A stretch of 64,000 bases of DNA from Stratiolaelaps scimitus (GCA_019614645.1 JABWDB010000013.1:4330501-4394500); one strand, 5' to 3'; shown: positions 13,088 through 25,116, counted from the stretch's first letter. Made by a program: numbers and translations. Notes: generated from the letters alone by a model not told the origin.

Positions 13088-13357
13088 GTGAAGGATGGAC
13101 CCGAACCCGCTCCAACTGTGGACCCCGTCGAGGGGAACAGGGAGCAGTCTACTGATGGAAAAGGCAAAACGGATGGGCCTCCGCGGGAAGCAAAGCAGGG
13201 CTCGAAGCAGCACCAGCGATGGAGCGGGCGGCGGTGTCTAGGCCTCTACAACTGCCTGTATTCTCAGATGGGGCGGCCGCAGCAGGGTACAGCGTTAGCG
13301 GGTGGCAGCGCCGGCGGTGGCGGCCGACATGAGAGAGAGAGAGAGAGAGAGCGATAA
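13088..13357 (+). CDS. candidate coding segment, disordered protein
   Basis: The frame is open from shortly after a TAG near 13040 to the (GA)n array at 13331, with no ATG, so it would have to be an internal exon. It encodes a hydrophilic P/E/G/K-rich sequence, then a short hydrophobic island (CLGLYNCLYSQM) and a glycine tract. The repeat turns the end into an ER-dipeptide tract, which is not expected of a real protein. A weak acceptor, ATCAACAG, precedes it. Function unknown. Confidence 0.2.
   Translation: MKDGPEPAPTVDPVEGNREQSTDGKGKTDGPPREAKQGSKQHQRWSGRRCLGLYNCLYSQMGRPQQGTALAGGSAGGGGRHERERERER
13331..13351. repeat. (GA)n microsatellite
   Basis: Ten GA units just downstream of the stop codon of the minus-strand frame at 13376-13720. 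Confidence 0.97.
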
Positions 13358-13375
13358 TGTTGAATGCCGTACGGC

Positions 13376-13720
13376 CTAGCGACTGGCGGACCCACCAAAC
13401 GATCCGCCCAACTGACCCATGAGGGCTATGCGGCGACGTCCGATATCCTCCGGCTCGTTGTCGTTTCGTTGGTCGCTGTTTGGGGGGGCTCGCTCGCCCT
13501 CTGACTGCTGAGCCCGTCGAAGTCTAGCTGGCTGGCCGGCCACCCGGCCGACCGGCCGGCCGACAGACAGACTTGCGTTGTTCCTACGCTCTGCAGTCGA
13601 TTTAGCGGCGGTGAAGACGCCGTCATCCGAACGACGGGTGGGCAGACTGACAGAATGACGGCTGGAAGGACCGCTAACGTGGGCTAAGCTCAGTAATAGA
13701 AGGGCCAAAGGCATCATCGG
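13376..13720 (-). CDS. putative small secreted precursor protein
   Basis: Two adjacent ATGs (13717 and 13714) open a 113-codon frame. Residues 1-16 (MMPLALLLLSLAHVSG) look like a classical secretion signal: a short n-region, a leucine-rich core and small residues before a likely cleavage. The rest is hydrophilic and carries paired-basic sites (TRR, ERR, LRR, GRRR), so a peptide-hormone-like precursor is conceivable. The GRRR site would leave an amidatable glycine on the upstream fragment. A good acceptor (CTGCCTTTAG) sits three bases before the first ATG. The N-terminal region is also open in a second minus-strand frame reaching back to 13913, and no known neuropeptide motif is present. Treat as a hypothesis. 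Confidence 0.3.
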   Translation of the reverse strand, partial: PMMPLALLLLSLAHVSGPSSRHSVSLPTRRSDDGVFTAAKSTAERRNNASLSVGRPVGRVAGQPARLRRAQQSEGERAPPNSDQRNDNEPEDIGRRRIALMGQLGGSFGGSASR

Positions 13721-14411
13721 CTAAAGGCAGCTGCTGCTGCTGCTGAGGCGTCGGCGGCGAAAACCATTTCGTGCAGCGGGCAAAACCATTAGGCGCAGCA
13801 GCAGCTTCGACCAGTTCGACGGCTCTGGCGAGCAAGTGATTGCTAGCACGGCAAGGAAACACAACGCAGAGCGATGGTGACGATGACGACGATACAGTCC
13901 ATACATGAGTCACTAGCGATGCTGTTGCTGGTCAAAATGATACACAAAATGAAGATATTGGCTGCTGGGCAGCCCGAGCCAGTGTTATGAAGGTTATGAA
14001 GCCAAGAGCCGGCAGCGCTCAATGGTAGACACATTGCGCATCCGACTATTTAGCTTTTTTTTTTCCTCTCTTAAGTGAGCGAGGTCATGCTTCGGAGAAG
14101 CTCGGCTCAAAAGGAGAAGGACGACAAAGAAGAAGAACAAGACGCTTGTGCCTTTTTGTTGGGAGGAACTGGGGGTGCATTTATTTGAGGGCTGGACGGG
14201 GCGTGGCCTAGCCGAGAAGTGGGTGAAAGCAAAGGGGCCTTGTCTGCGAGCGAGCGAGCGAGATCCGCACGCCGACTTGCGACTTGGGAAAGGTCCGCGT
14301 CGCTCCGTCCCTCGGGACCCGCAAATCTTGATGTTATTAGTAAACAAGGGGGACAAGGATGCTAGCTAGCTCGCTGCCTGCGCAGGGCAGGACCACCGGT
14401 AGCAGTTTCAG

Positions 14412-14803
14412 CAACAGCATCTTTGCGAAGCCACGCAACAGCGGGTAAAGCAGGCCGGAAGCGAGCGAAGTGGACAGGGGATGAGGGAACGTATAGTACA
14501 ACAGTCCAAGAGTCGCTGTCCACGAGTCCAGTGGCAGCGGCCACCGGAGGCGGGGAGATGGGACGGGAAGGGGAGCCAAAGCAAGGCAATGCGGCAGAGC
14601 AGAAGGACCGAGAGAGAGAGGAAAGTCTGCCGAATATGGCCGAAGAGGAGAGACAAGGAGAAGTTGGTAACAGCAACAGAAGCGGCGGAGCGAGGAAGGA
14701 AAGAAGGTTTTGGTGGTGGGTCAGGCAGCCGAAGGAAAAACCGAACGGAAACCCAGGTGGCGCCAAAGGCTCCCCTCCGGCCCGGCCCCCATCCGCCGGC
14801 TAA
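14412..14803 (+). CDS. candidate coding exon, disordered protein
   Basis: An acceptor (GTAGCAGTTTCAG) is followed by a 130-codon open frame ending in TAA. The product is hydrophilic: a basic N-terminal part (KAGRKRAKW), an acidic/charged middle (EQKDREREESLPNMAEEE), an aromatic-basic patch (RRFWWWVRQPKEK) and a proline/glycine end. A possible internal donor, CCCAG|GTGGCG, lies near 14756. No family is recognised. Two other frames are open over parts of the same block, so the strand and frame are not certain. Confidence 0.25.
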
Positions 14804-15183
14804 CTCCAGCATGTTTGCCATTCGTTCGCGGTGGTGGAGAGTAAGTCGTGCCACGGCGCGGGATTGCACTCACCCTGTCGGCCCCCACCAGCGCCCGAAG
14901 GGACCGCCGTCTTCGAACGACGATCGAAGGTTCTTCTCTTGCCGGCGGCCCCGGTTCATTCTTCGTTTCTCGTTCCCTTCTCAAGCGACTTTCTCACCCG
15001 CCGGCACCGTCTCGCCCTATCGCACTCGGGCCGAACGTCCGAATGGCATTATCATATTTGATTTCATTTTCCTTCGGAGTGACAGCAGCATTTCCAAGCT
15101 AACATGCCTCGCAGCAGGGCGGCTCGATAGAGAACGAGGGAGAACGTCAGCTGGACGATCTACTGGCCACCTAGCGCACTAGC

Positions 15184-15290
15184 GGGGTGGCGCAGTCAGT
15201 GGCGCTTGGGCTTCGCCACCGGATCCTGCTGCCGTAAGACTGTCGGTGGGACAACGATTTACTTACTACAAGTACCTACGGCGACTGCGA
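15184..15290 (+). mobile_element. possible tRNA-derived SINE-like fragment
   Basis: GGTGGCGCAGTCAGTGG (15186-15202) matches a Pol III A box of tRNA-derived SINEs. Only a very degenerate B-box region follows, so the assignment is weak. Confidence 0.2.
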
Positions 15291-17552
15291 CAGGACCACA
15301 CAATTTCTATTACTAGTGGTTGGTCAAGGCATAATGCAGCGTGCTGCTTGTAAGACGATGGTGATAAGTTGGACACAGGGGGGTGCACAGCGGTGGCAGC
15401 GCCAATGGCAGCGATTGCAAATCGAATAAGAGTCGCCTCCACGCTGTAGCGCGGCAGGCAGCTGCAGCACTGCGCTGTTCGACTTGTCATGCACCGTACC
15501 TGTTAGCGTTATTCGTACGGACCGTCTCGGCTCTAGGGACCCGGGGACCTGCGACGGGCGAGGGATATTCTGTGAGCCATTCCGGCGGCAGGCCATCAGC
15601 GGCGTATTCATAAGCGATCCAATCGAAATCCCTTCTTCCTGCCAGAGCCACCACCTCCAACGACCACAACCAAGATGACGCCGCCGCCGTTGCCGCCGTT
15701 GCCTCCACAAGCGTCATTTCCGATACTCATCCGAGAGTCAGTTGTGGCGGCGACCGCACTGAAGCTAGTCCTAGCTAATCCGCATTGTGAAGAAAAACCA
15801 ATACTCGAAAGACCCCGCTTATGTTGCTCTGGACAGCCCTGGGGGCGTACCTGTCCAGCTACCGCATGCTTGTGCGTAAACCATGAGAATTCGTCTTGCC
15901 CTCTCCGTGATATGGAGGAGGCATGGTAGCTGATGGTAGACATGTACACGTTGGGTGGCCGCCATATTAAGCGAGCTCGTACAAATCGATCCATGAAATA
16001 CGTTCAAGATTTTATTAGCTATTATCGAACTCTTAATTTGTATGGTCAATGCATTACAATACCGTCAAAATTACAAGATATGTACTACTTGTATGTTTTC
16101 TATGTCTGTAGATTATTTTGTGATTTACAGTCGATCGAAAAAGTTCGTTAGAAGTGATACAGGTCGAAGACCCGTGCACTTCTGCAAAAGCACTTGGGTT
16201 TGGGTCAACCTATTTCAGTCTTCAATGAGTCTTCACTTGCTCAACATAACTGCCGTTCATTCTATCGTGCTGGCTGTCACGTTCGTGATTGCCATTGTGC
16301 TGCATCTTCTTTTTTTTTTGTAGAAAAAAGCCTCTCCCCCGTGATCTAATAACACCGACGTAGAATTCGTCTCTGTTTGCCTCTCCCCAGCTAAATAACT
16401 CGTTCACATCACAAAGCAACTTGGCTTTAATAGGCTAATCGTACCAACAGCAGTAATATAGGATGGGTCGACGTGGCATGTGCGGGCCACCCGAGCTTGC
16501 GCGTTCCCGAGTGCTGCGAATCGAGCGGAGGAGGCGATCAGGGCCAACTTTTCAGGGGCTCTGTATCAAGAGAGACATAAATCCACTTGTCTCATTCCGA
16601 TTCCCCTCACATGGTCATTCGGTATTTCTTTCTGCTCTGTCACCCGCGCCGTCAAACGAAGACTATAGAGAATGTAGGGACACCGACGAAACTCGGCCTT
16701 GTGCACCGCTCCTTCTTGGTGTACGAGGAGAAGCGGGGCTACGCAGCTTTGAAAATAACAAGGGAAATGCACCTAACAGAAAAAAAAACATTTAAGTACC
16801 AGATAACTGATCTCTAGAGATAAGAGATTCAGGGGTGCACTCTTTACTTTTTGGTCGTAGTCCACATTCGTAGGGAGACTCTTTGAAAATGCCAAGCGCT
16901 AACTCTCTACAACTTAGGGCGGTACGGACAAAGGCCTAATGAAGGCGAGATTTCTGTTTGGGTGCTAGGGTGACACTAGACCTCGAGGCGGTCTACGCGG
17001 AAAAAGGAAATTAATTGGCATAGGTAGAAATCGCGGAAATGGGTCTCTCCATCTGGTCGAGCCTCGAAAACTTTTCGACGTTTACGAGACTACTTCGATG
17101 CAGCTTCGAGATTGATTAAGACTATGGTGCTGTCTGTTACTTGAAGCTTATTTTCGGACTAACCTATTCTACGCGGAGACAATGAGTAACGCTGAGAGAA
17201 TAGATACGTATCTGTAGCTAAGAGGTCTTTGACTTATATACCTCTATGAGGAAGCGCCTTTTCCACGCGGCGATGCAAGGGATCTACGTACAAAAATCGC
17301 TCTCAGACTTCAGATTCTGGGTCACCATTAAACCATTTTAATAGGTCGGCCGTCACGTGTGTATTTACAGTTGCAGACAGTTATGTTCGCGCAAAAGCTC
17401 CGACCTACAGGTACCTATTATTTAGTGGAACTTTGTAAACTGATTTGTTCGGACGGCATATTTACAACGACGTCGACCCTTTTAGAAACGCAAAGGCTTA
17501 TTGGTTTATTAAAGGAACTGCAAGTTTTACAATCCTTAAGTTCTCTTCTTCT

Positions 17553-17634
17553 ATGTCATGTTGCGGGATTCGAACCTGCTGTCCCCGGCTTTTTACAGCT
17601 AGAGACTTAGCCGTCCAGGCCACCGCGCAGACTG
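17553..17634 (-). mobile_element. tRNA-derived SINE-like element
   Basis: The minus strand contains an A box (GGTGGCCTGGACGG, plus 17611-17624) and a perfect B box (GGTTCGAATCC, plus 17566-17576) at tRNA-like spacing, with a T-arm-like GCAGG...CCCGC. The two ends cannot pair as an acceptor stem, so this is a tRNA pseudogene or the head of a SINE. Its core resembles the second unit of the element at 61.65-61.79 kb, including CAACAT shortly after the B box. Confidence 0.45.
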
Positions 17635-19630
17635 AATGTGTGTACCACAACGGACAGAGACAAGCTAGCAACGAATCGGCATGAGGTTTCTTAAACCACT
17701 TTTATGATCCTTCATAAATTGCAAGTCTACCCGAAGCTGATGCTCCGTGGCTTACCGTGCATGCCCATCATTAATCAAACAAAAGTAGCATTCTGTAGGA
17801 AGCTCGGCTGATTATTTTAATCAGTTCCGCCTGCTCTCCCGTCCGCTTTACACACTGCCCTCCACCTAATTAGCACTATTTGTTTGCTAGGCGCCGAGTT
17901 CAGGTTTCGATGACGTGCTAAAGTAGCAAAGTAATTACCGCGCTGTCTGCCTTTGAGCCGCTTAACACTAGATGCAGTAACGCCATCGATTCAGAAGAGG
18001 GTACATTTCCTCTAGGTATACATTTAATGCCACACTTGTATGAAATAGGGCTTTGCCCGAGTGGCGCTAGAAATGCTTTGCATTGGTCAGCTTTGTATTG
18101 TTTAAATATAGCTTCAAAATTATGTTATTATTATTCGACACATGCCCCCAGTCGGCGCATGGCGTCGAATCTTTGCGTTCGCCTGTCCTGCTCATGGCTC
18201 TCTTTCCCACATAGGAATCGTTGTCTGCTCGAAAATCGACAATTATCATAGGTCATTCGTGTAGTATTTCTCGCTTTATTTTACCGTGTGAATCGAACAG
18301 AAGTAGTTCACGAGCGGTTGTAGCAATAATGTCAACCAGACCTATCGTCTATAGCAATACACTGAACGGATAAAAAATATAATAAAAGCAAATGAGTGTG
18401 CTCGATTCAGTGGTGTCATAGTGAAGACTGAAGAATTGAAACCGTCCAACGCTACCGGTGTCATTCGTGCAGCAGAACGTTGTGTGGATAGGGCCAGTTG
18501 AATGAATCGGTTGAGCAGCGTCAAGCTTATTCCTTTAGTCACAGCCGAGTTAACTGCTCTCGACATTCTGCCCTTGTGCCTCATCAGCCGTTGGAGCAGC
18601 AGCCAACGGCCTCTGATTCAAGACGTGTGCGAGTCCCACTTATGACGGGCTCGACAAGGCCCGCTAGTCTGCTAACCGTTGGGTTACCCTTCCCGCAGCC
18701 GTCTCCTCGCGCGTTGGGACCGATTCTTCCCGTCTGCTTCGACCGTCCTCTCCATTGTGCGTTTCTCCTCGCTCTCTATCGTTTCACTGGCTCTGTGTCG
18801 ATTGGCCGAATACGGCGCATATATGCATCAAGGTATTTGTGTGAACTCCTCACGCCGCCCCTTCTCTTGTTCTCTCGACTCGGGTGGTACGCGAAGGCAC
18901 CACACGTGCCCGTAATTCTGTCAGACTCATGCGTGGTCGGTTGAGGAAGAACGGACAGAGTTGGAGCCACGATCTACCAACGGCTCCCGTTACCACCTCG
19001 AGCTCGCGCACTGGCGCTGAGCGCCAGCAGTTTGGCCAGTGAACACTCTTCACCGTCGGGTCTGTCGCTTCGCGGCTGTGGCTGCGAGCCGCCGTATCCG
19101 CCGTCGCCACCGCTGGTAGTGGCGTTCTTAGGGCTTAATTCTCTTTTTTTTTTCCTCTGCCTCCACCCCGCCGCACAGCCCACGGGTTGGCTCACCAGCG
19201 ACTGCGTTTCTCCCTATCACATTGCTGCTTTTTCGTTCATTCTACTACTGACGCTATTATATTCTGAGGACAGTCAGGCAGCTCCTTCACGGAACGAAGG
19301 CCGGGCACCAGCAACAGCCGCAGCAGCAGCAGCAGCCGCCGCAAAAGCGGTCCCAGCGAGAGGACGAAACTTAATTCGTTTTCGCTTGAGAACGCCCGAA
19401 CGCTTCGGTCCACCCGTCCGGGCTCGCGGCGAAGAGCGGTTTCTTCATTCGGCCGGGACGGTGAAGGGCAATGTGTGTGGGACTGAGGGTGTCTCGTGAA
19501 CCCCCGACTTGGCCAAGCAGACTACATCAGGGTTCGCCCGAGTTGTCTGGAGTTCGCTCGGAGTCCGGGGTCCGCCACTTTGACTCGGGTGCCATCCTAC
19601 GGAGAAAACGGGAGACCAAACTATCCAAGT

Positions 19631-19659
19631 CGCCGCCGCCGCCGCCGCCGCCGCCGCCG
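19631..19659. repeat. (GCC)n trinucleotide repeat
   Basis: Nine GCC units with one flanking change. It gives proline, arginine or alanine tracts depending on frame. Confidence 0.95.
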
Positions 19660-21274
19660 TCGTTGTAACGCGAACGCAGGCGCGCGTCAGGCAACGGCGC
19701 GAACCGCGACCTCCAATGGTCGAGCTTGTGCGGCTTCACGCCGAGAGTGGCGTACGAAGCTCACTAAAGAAGCAGAAGATCCGACTTCGGCGGGAGTGGA
19801 ATGACGCGTCAACAGATTCCTATATAGTGGCTAACTGCTAGACTTCGAGAGAGCCCGAATTTACAGCTAATGATCTGCCACCCGACCGCGGGAAGGCATA
19901 GTCCCGCACCAGCTATTCTTTGATGCAGCGGTTTCGCTTCTATACGACCCGGCCACAAGCTTGTGATTTGGTGAAACCTCGCTTGCGTTAGCCGCCCAAG
20001 TTACCAATACTAATTCAATGACATCCATAACGCATACGTACACAATCAAAGAACGTCAATTGATCTACACCAAATGGATTCACGTTGCGCTTTTCTGTTC
20101 AATCCTCGGGAGTTTTTCGTCAAGTTTTTCAGTTTCTGCTTCGATCATCAGCAGAATCATATGTACTCCCCGTACGCAAAGATGTTATATGTGATATTGT
20201 TTGCACTATTATTATGATTTCGCACTGATAGCAAGACCGCGATTTGTATAAACGGGGCTGAAACTCGATTTGAGCCAGTGGTCCCGTTGCAGTCGAAATG
20301 TGCCGCCGACTCCGAGAATCATATTCAATTAGAGCTCAAAATTGAATTAGGGCTGTGCAAAATGTGCAACGATACGCGTTCGCGGACAGACGCATTAGCC
20401 AGAATGAGAACGACCAAATTTGCCCCCATGGTTCCTATCGGTTACCCGGAGGTTAGAGGGATGTACTTGTACGAGTCGTCAAACGGGCCAACTTAGAAGG
20501 GGTTTTGAAAAACCCTTTACTAATAGGTTTCTTTTTATTTTTCTAATAGCTGGAAAGCGAGCTGAACACTAAACCTTAAAAACTATATCTTTCTTACAAT
20601 TACTGTCGTTCTTTCCTTATATGGTAGTCACGATGAACGAGGCAGGAGCTGAACGTATTCAAATATTCTCCTATTTGCATTACGAAGACACACGGCCCAA
20701 ATAGAAGAGCTGCCCGGGAGATGAGATGTGAAGCTGAAAGCTAGCCCATCATAATACCTGCGATCACAGCTGCTACTGTGCCCCCGTAGAAGTCATCGTA
20801 GCTGTCAGTTATTAACGAGCCGGGTCCAATCACGATAATGAACCGAAGTGACCCTATTTATCTAATTCAGCCTAATTTTAAGGCATTCGACAGTCGACGC
20901 CGAAAATATCAACTGCAATGTGTATAGCCGTTAAGCGTTGAAACGAGAACACATACATATCTAATTACTATGTTGTATCGACGATATCCCGCTGCAACAC
21001 AATGTGATATCTGAAAATCCGATGCAGCCGATTTAGCTCCTGTAACTAGCAAACGGCCAGTTCAGCCTGAGCGATGACTCAAATCCACCTTCTCCAACTA
21101 TTACGCTGTGATGCCACTGTAGAGGATGACGGAGACGTACAGCTGAGAGTCGATTTACTTCGGGCCGAGTCCACCGGACTCGATCCACCGAACTTAATTA
21201 AACATTTGCTTTGAGAGCACTATACTCTACTTGAGGTCGGGGCGAATGGGAGATTGAGGATCTACCTCGAGAGG

Positions 21275-21297
21275 CAGAGAGAGAGAGAGAGAGAGAG
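21275..21297. repeat. (GA)n microsatellite
   Basis: About eleven AG units in otherwise AT-rich DNA. Confidence 0.95.
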
Positions 21298-22576
21298 TGA
21301 AATTACCTCTCTTAAAACTCGAAAGCTCCTCTTCGACGTCTGCGTTGCTGCGTCGAACGTCGCTCTTACGTATATTGTAATTGTATACGGCTGATAGCCA
21401 ACGAAACATCACATAGTACATACACAGAGAAATGCTTAGAACATTTACTTAAAAGTGACTTGGTGCGGTCATTTTTGGTATTCCTTGTTGTGCGTCGACG
21501 CGAATTATTGAAATGTATGCGCAAATTAGTGAAATTCGATGAATTCTAGGGTACAATCAGCACAGAATAGTACCTGCTCGATTCGGCTCGATACATTTCC
21601 ATTGTGTAGGTAGCTATTGACGGCAAAAGTTGATATAGAACATGCTCACTAAAGATTTCTTTACATCAGTTAAATACACTATTAATCAATTCATTGTGAC
21701 CAGTAGTGTCTTGCCTCCGCTCATCAAATATAATAACAGTCATAATAGACGCCGCAAAATAACGCCGCACCCTTTTACCTCTGCTTTCAAGATTCGATTC
21801 ATAATGTCCATTTCAGGTTGAAGTCGTCAGACGCATCCAGTTTGGCCGTGTGATATCCCTATTTTCTAGTCTGTGTCCAGTGCGTAGAACTATACGTATA
21901 TAAATGTAAAAATCGCAATCAGAAAGGAATATGTCGCGACAATCATTAATAACGTTTGTGTCGTTCTATCGATTCCAGGTGTGCTGCCCTCTGATGGTGT
22001 CGATGGCGCTGGCTGAGGATCGTGGACCTGGCTCCAGGAAGACGACAACGGCAGAGTTTTAACCTGCATTCAATATCCTCTGCTATATAACGACAACGAC
22101 AAATGCGAACCGACACCAACCAACGGTAACGCTCAAGCGGATCCTATATGTATCTACCAGTCTCGACCAGCTTGTCATCTACGGAGTGATTTGGCAGAGT
22201 GTCGAAGTACCAACCCGGATATCGTTCAGTCACGTTGACCCGGTAAACAACCGGGTGACTTATAGAACTCGTATATGAACGCGTACCTTAACGTGTATAC
22301 CTACGGCCCCACCCGGGAAGGACAGCACCATTTCGCCTAATTTCTAAAAATCGCGCAAGTTGTAACAAACGATACTGTATTGTTCACTGGCCAGTATGGC
22401 AAATACACACTATTGTATTGACAACGGCAGCAACCGCTATACAAACATTGGGTTGTAATTGAGTCCATACATTCGCCTCGCATCGGTGCAGGGTGGTTGA
22501 TCGGGGTGTGTTGGTGAAAACCTGCGACGCAACTATTCAAAATCTATGTCAACTTCGCACTTCGTTGTATTTCGCG

Positions 22577-22604
22577 TGCGCGCTGCGTTCTGCGCGAGCG
22601 CGCA
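22577..22604. repeat. CG-rich perfect inverted repeat
   Basis: TGCGCGCT and AGCGCGCA form an 8-bp perfect stem around a 12-base loop. Alternating purine/pyrimidine CG steps stand out within AT-rich surroundings. Confidence 0.8.
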
Positions 22605-22653
22605 GGGCTATCATTGCATAATAGCAATTCTATAGGTTAATTCGCACAACAAT

Positions 22654-22674
22654 AGCAGCAGCAGCAGCAGCAGC
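22654..22674. repeat. (CAG)n trinucleotide repeat
   Basis: Seven AGC/CAG units. Confidence 0.95.
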
Positions 22675-23139
22675 AACGACAATAATCATAGCGTATGCCC
22701 TTGTTGCGGCATTGGCCTCATTCATACATTTGTATCGTCGACAAGATGAGTCATGTCCAACGCCCGCCAGCTCACACTATGGCTAGGCAGAAGGCTCACC
22801 TGGAAGCGAAGACAACGCGTGTGGGGTCTTGTCCGTTCGCCGAGTCATTATGCGGTCACGAAGGCAAGATATCCATCCGCAGAGGCGCACGTGAGCGACA
22901 GAGTCAACATTCAATACAGACATCACGGCTAACGTCCGAGGCGGCCACACATGGGCCGAAGCAGGAAGGCCGTCGGCTGCCTAACGGGCTCGTAATCGAC
23001 GCGGCAGGTGCTCCTGCTGCCGACCTCGCTACTGCTGCTCCTGCTGCTCCTGCTGCTGCTCCTGCAAGTACAGCTGCTGCTGCTGCTGAGGTGAATGTAG
23101 TTCAAGCTGGTAGAAGCTATACATAAAAGAAACAACGGT

Positions 23140-23318
23140 TCAGGGTGCTGCCGCGTCGCTGCTGCTGTTTCTGCCATCATCCCCACTACCATTGCGGCTG
23201 CCGCCTCCGCCGCCGGACCGCGGCTGCGCTTGTTCAGTGATGGCGTGCAAAATGCCGTTCTCCCGAGCATGCACTTCGCGCAGCGTGGAGCGGAGCGCCT
23301 GCCTTGGCTGGCCAGCTA
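23140..23318 (-). CDS. candidate terminal coding exon
   Basis: On the minus strand an acceptor with a long C-rich tract (CACCCACCCATCTCCGAGCAG) is followed by a frame open for 58 codons to TGA at 23140. It encodes an amphipathic, charged part (STLREVHARENGILHAITEQ), a glycine tract and a Ser/Asp-rich tail ending SSSDAAAP. The exon would start with two bases completing a codon. Other minus and plus frames overlap. No family is recognised, and no preceding exon was identified. Confidence 0.28.
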
Positions 23319-23749
23319 CTGCTCGGAGATGGGTGGGTGGGTGGGTGTTTGGTTGGTTGGTCCCTCCTCGAATGAGCCCTCTGATGATTTCCCTGCCGGT
23401 AAGCCCTCCATGCAGGGTCATGTGTCTCGTGGTACTCGACGCTAGCTGTGGACCAGCGGGAGGAAACGCTCTCTTTCTACCTTCGTTCGTGAAGCAGAGT
23501 TGTAGCCGCCGCCAGCAGCAGCACCAACACCACCATCACCACCACTCGAGTTTAGTGAAACGGTTTGCAAATGGGCTAGCATTTCTCTCTGTTCGCTTCG
23601 CGCGGTCGAGCCTTTAGCTTGCTGAGGGCTAGGCGAGGCGGCCCTGCCTTCGGTACGACTGCGCTCAACGAAGGCACGAAGAGTAAAAGGAGAACTCGTG
23701 AACGACCTTTTCTCAGCAAACGGCCGTGCGTTTGCTGTCGCAAGCAGCG

Positions 23750-23818
23750 CACACACACACACATATATATACATATATACGGACGTATATTCATATAGTA
23801 TATATATATATATATATA
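23750..23818. repeat. compound (AC)n/(TA)n microsatellite
   Basis: An AC array (23750-23762) is followed by imperfect ATAT and then a pure TA array (23799-23818). Confidence 0.95.
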
Positions 23819-24811
23819 AATAAGGATAGCCATAGATATTTGGCTTATTGCGGTTGTTCGTGTTCAGTTCTGAAGCTTTGTAAGAGCCTGAGCTGTTCAT
23901 CACCCTCTACCATCGTTCTACTACTGCATTTTCAGACGTCCCCCACCGCTTCTTACCACTTTAAAGTTCGGTAGGACCGCAGGCTTTATGTAAATAGTGA
24001 GAACTATGGCGGTCCACTACTTTTTAAAATAGTTTAGAACACTTTCCCTATGGTTCAGCGTACTTCTCACTTTTTGTAACGCTGAGTTCAACGTTGTTGA
24101 CCACAGCTCCATAGAGCACTCTATCAAGACGGCAGTGTTTTCGCTCGCAGCGTGCTAAATCAACACGTAAGCCGTACGTTACGTGTTATATTATACATTT
24201 CTATCATATCAGTAACCAATCAGAGGAGGGCTGTTTAGTCATAACTCTTTATTGGCATGAACTGCACCTCGTATTCCCCCAATGAGATGCTCCCTTGTCC
24301 ACAATCGTATCATAGTTGTACGCAATTCGGGCCTCTCATTAGCGCACTGCCATCAGTCACAAGCTGTGCGTAATACTGCCAAAGGGCGAAGCGAGACTCA
24401 GCCATTTCACTTATCTCGCACAGACACGAGGCCAGCGTACGACGGCGGACACTTGTCGGGCCCTAGTAAGCTCCCCTTATCATACGCTATCACGTTGCTT
24501 CGCCACGCTCCCACGCGCGGCCTTGAGCGGTTCTATTTATGACGAGTTACTGGTATATACGATTATTATACGACAACCACCGCGGTGTGTAGTCTAATTC
24601 TGTGAATTTCAGCAGCGGCCCGCTACTTCGCGGTGACGGGAGTTATCAGTCTCTGGTCGGCGTCGCGGGCGGACGGGCCAGGGATCAGGGTCTCCTTTTA
24701 TTCACCAACACTCTCTCCATTATTCTGTTGCAAATTCGCTAACAACACAACTACTCTGGTGGTGTGTATTAATTCAGCCCGTTTATCTAACTCAAGGCTT
24801 CGCCCTCCCAC

Positions 24812-24964
24812 CTTCGTAGGCTCGTTCCGACAAGCAGTGGGGTGGTATTTCGAGAGTCAGGTCGGCTGCCCGGCGGCGATAATAATGTGCCATTGCAGAC
24901 TTGAGGGCTGGGGCCTGGACTACGGCTACTACTACTGGTAGTACTGCTTGTACCGAAACCGTAG
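24812..24964 (-). CDS. candidate internal exon, two possible frames
   Basis: A strong pyrimidine tract (CTCTCCCTTCCACTCC...) and CAATGGCAG acceptor precede a 153-base segment that ends at CGAAG|GTGGGA. Its length is a multiple of three and two frames are open. One gives a Ser/Pro/Gly-rich disordered sequence (starting YGFGTSSTTSSSS). The other gives a hydrophobic valine stretch followed by SAMAHYYRRRAADLTLEIPP. Both keep the same phase at entry and exit, so either would fit a longer transcript. Neither matches a family I recognise. Confidence 0.35.
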
Positions 24965-25116
24965 CTGCCATTGGCGAATAGTAACGAATGGAGTGGAAGG
25001 GAGAGGTCCAACTCGAAGGCCGAGCACGTCGACTCCCGAGACCGACCAGCACGTCTAAAGCTATTTCCTACTCTTCATTCGTCGGCTCTATCTTGTTCTT
25101 CTTGGCGTCGGCGGTT

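Larger units (their letters stand above)
14804..23139. other. long stretch, mostly AT-rich, no supported gene
   Basis: From about 16 kb to 22.6 kb the DNA is AT-rich with very few open frames. A short plus-strand frame at 20278-20496 begins next to an acceptor-like CCCGTTGCAG, but it is too weak to call. The stretch contains a tRNA-like element at 17.6 kb, a GA array at 21.3 kb, a GCC array at 19.6 kb and a CG-rich hairpin at 22.58 kb. It is probably intergenic or a long intron. Confidence 0.45.

Noticed and set aside
14831..14874. Opposing donor-like sites GAGA|GTAAGT (plus, 14841) and GACAGG|GTGAGT (minus, 14873)
   Set aside because: Hexamers of this kind are expected by chance in 64 kb, and neither is preceded by a convincing coding segment.
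14481..15182. 233-codon plus-strand open frame
   Set aside because: Overlaps the better-composed frame at 14412-14803 in another register. It is arginine-rich throughout, as expected of an out-of-frame reading.
17553..17634. Intact tRNA gene
   Set aside because: A and B boxes are good, but the ends do not pair into a 7-bp acceptor stem and the T-stem has a mismatch. Kept as a SINE-like element.
22929..23126. Poly-alanine/proline frames on the plus strand and serine frames on the minus strand
   Set aside because: All derive from the same CTGCTC triplet repeat, and no strand is favoured.
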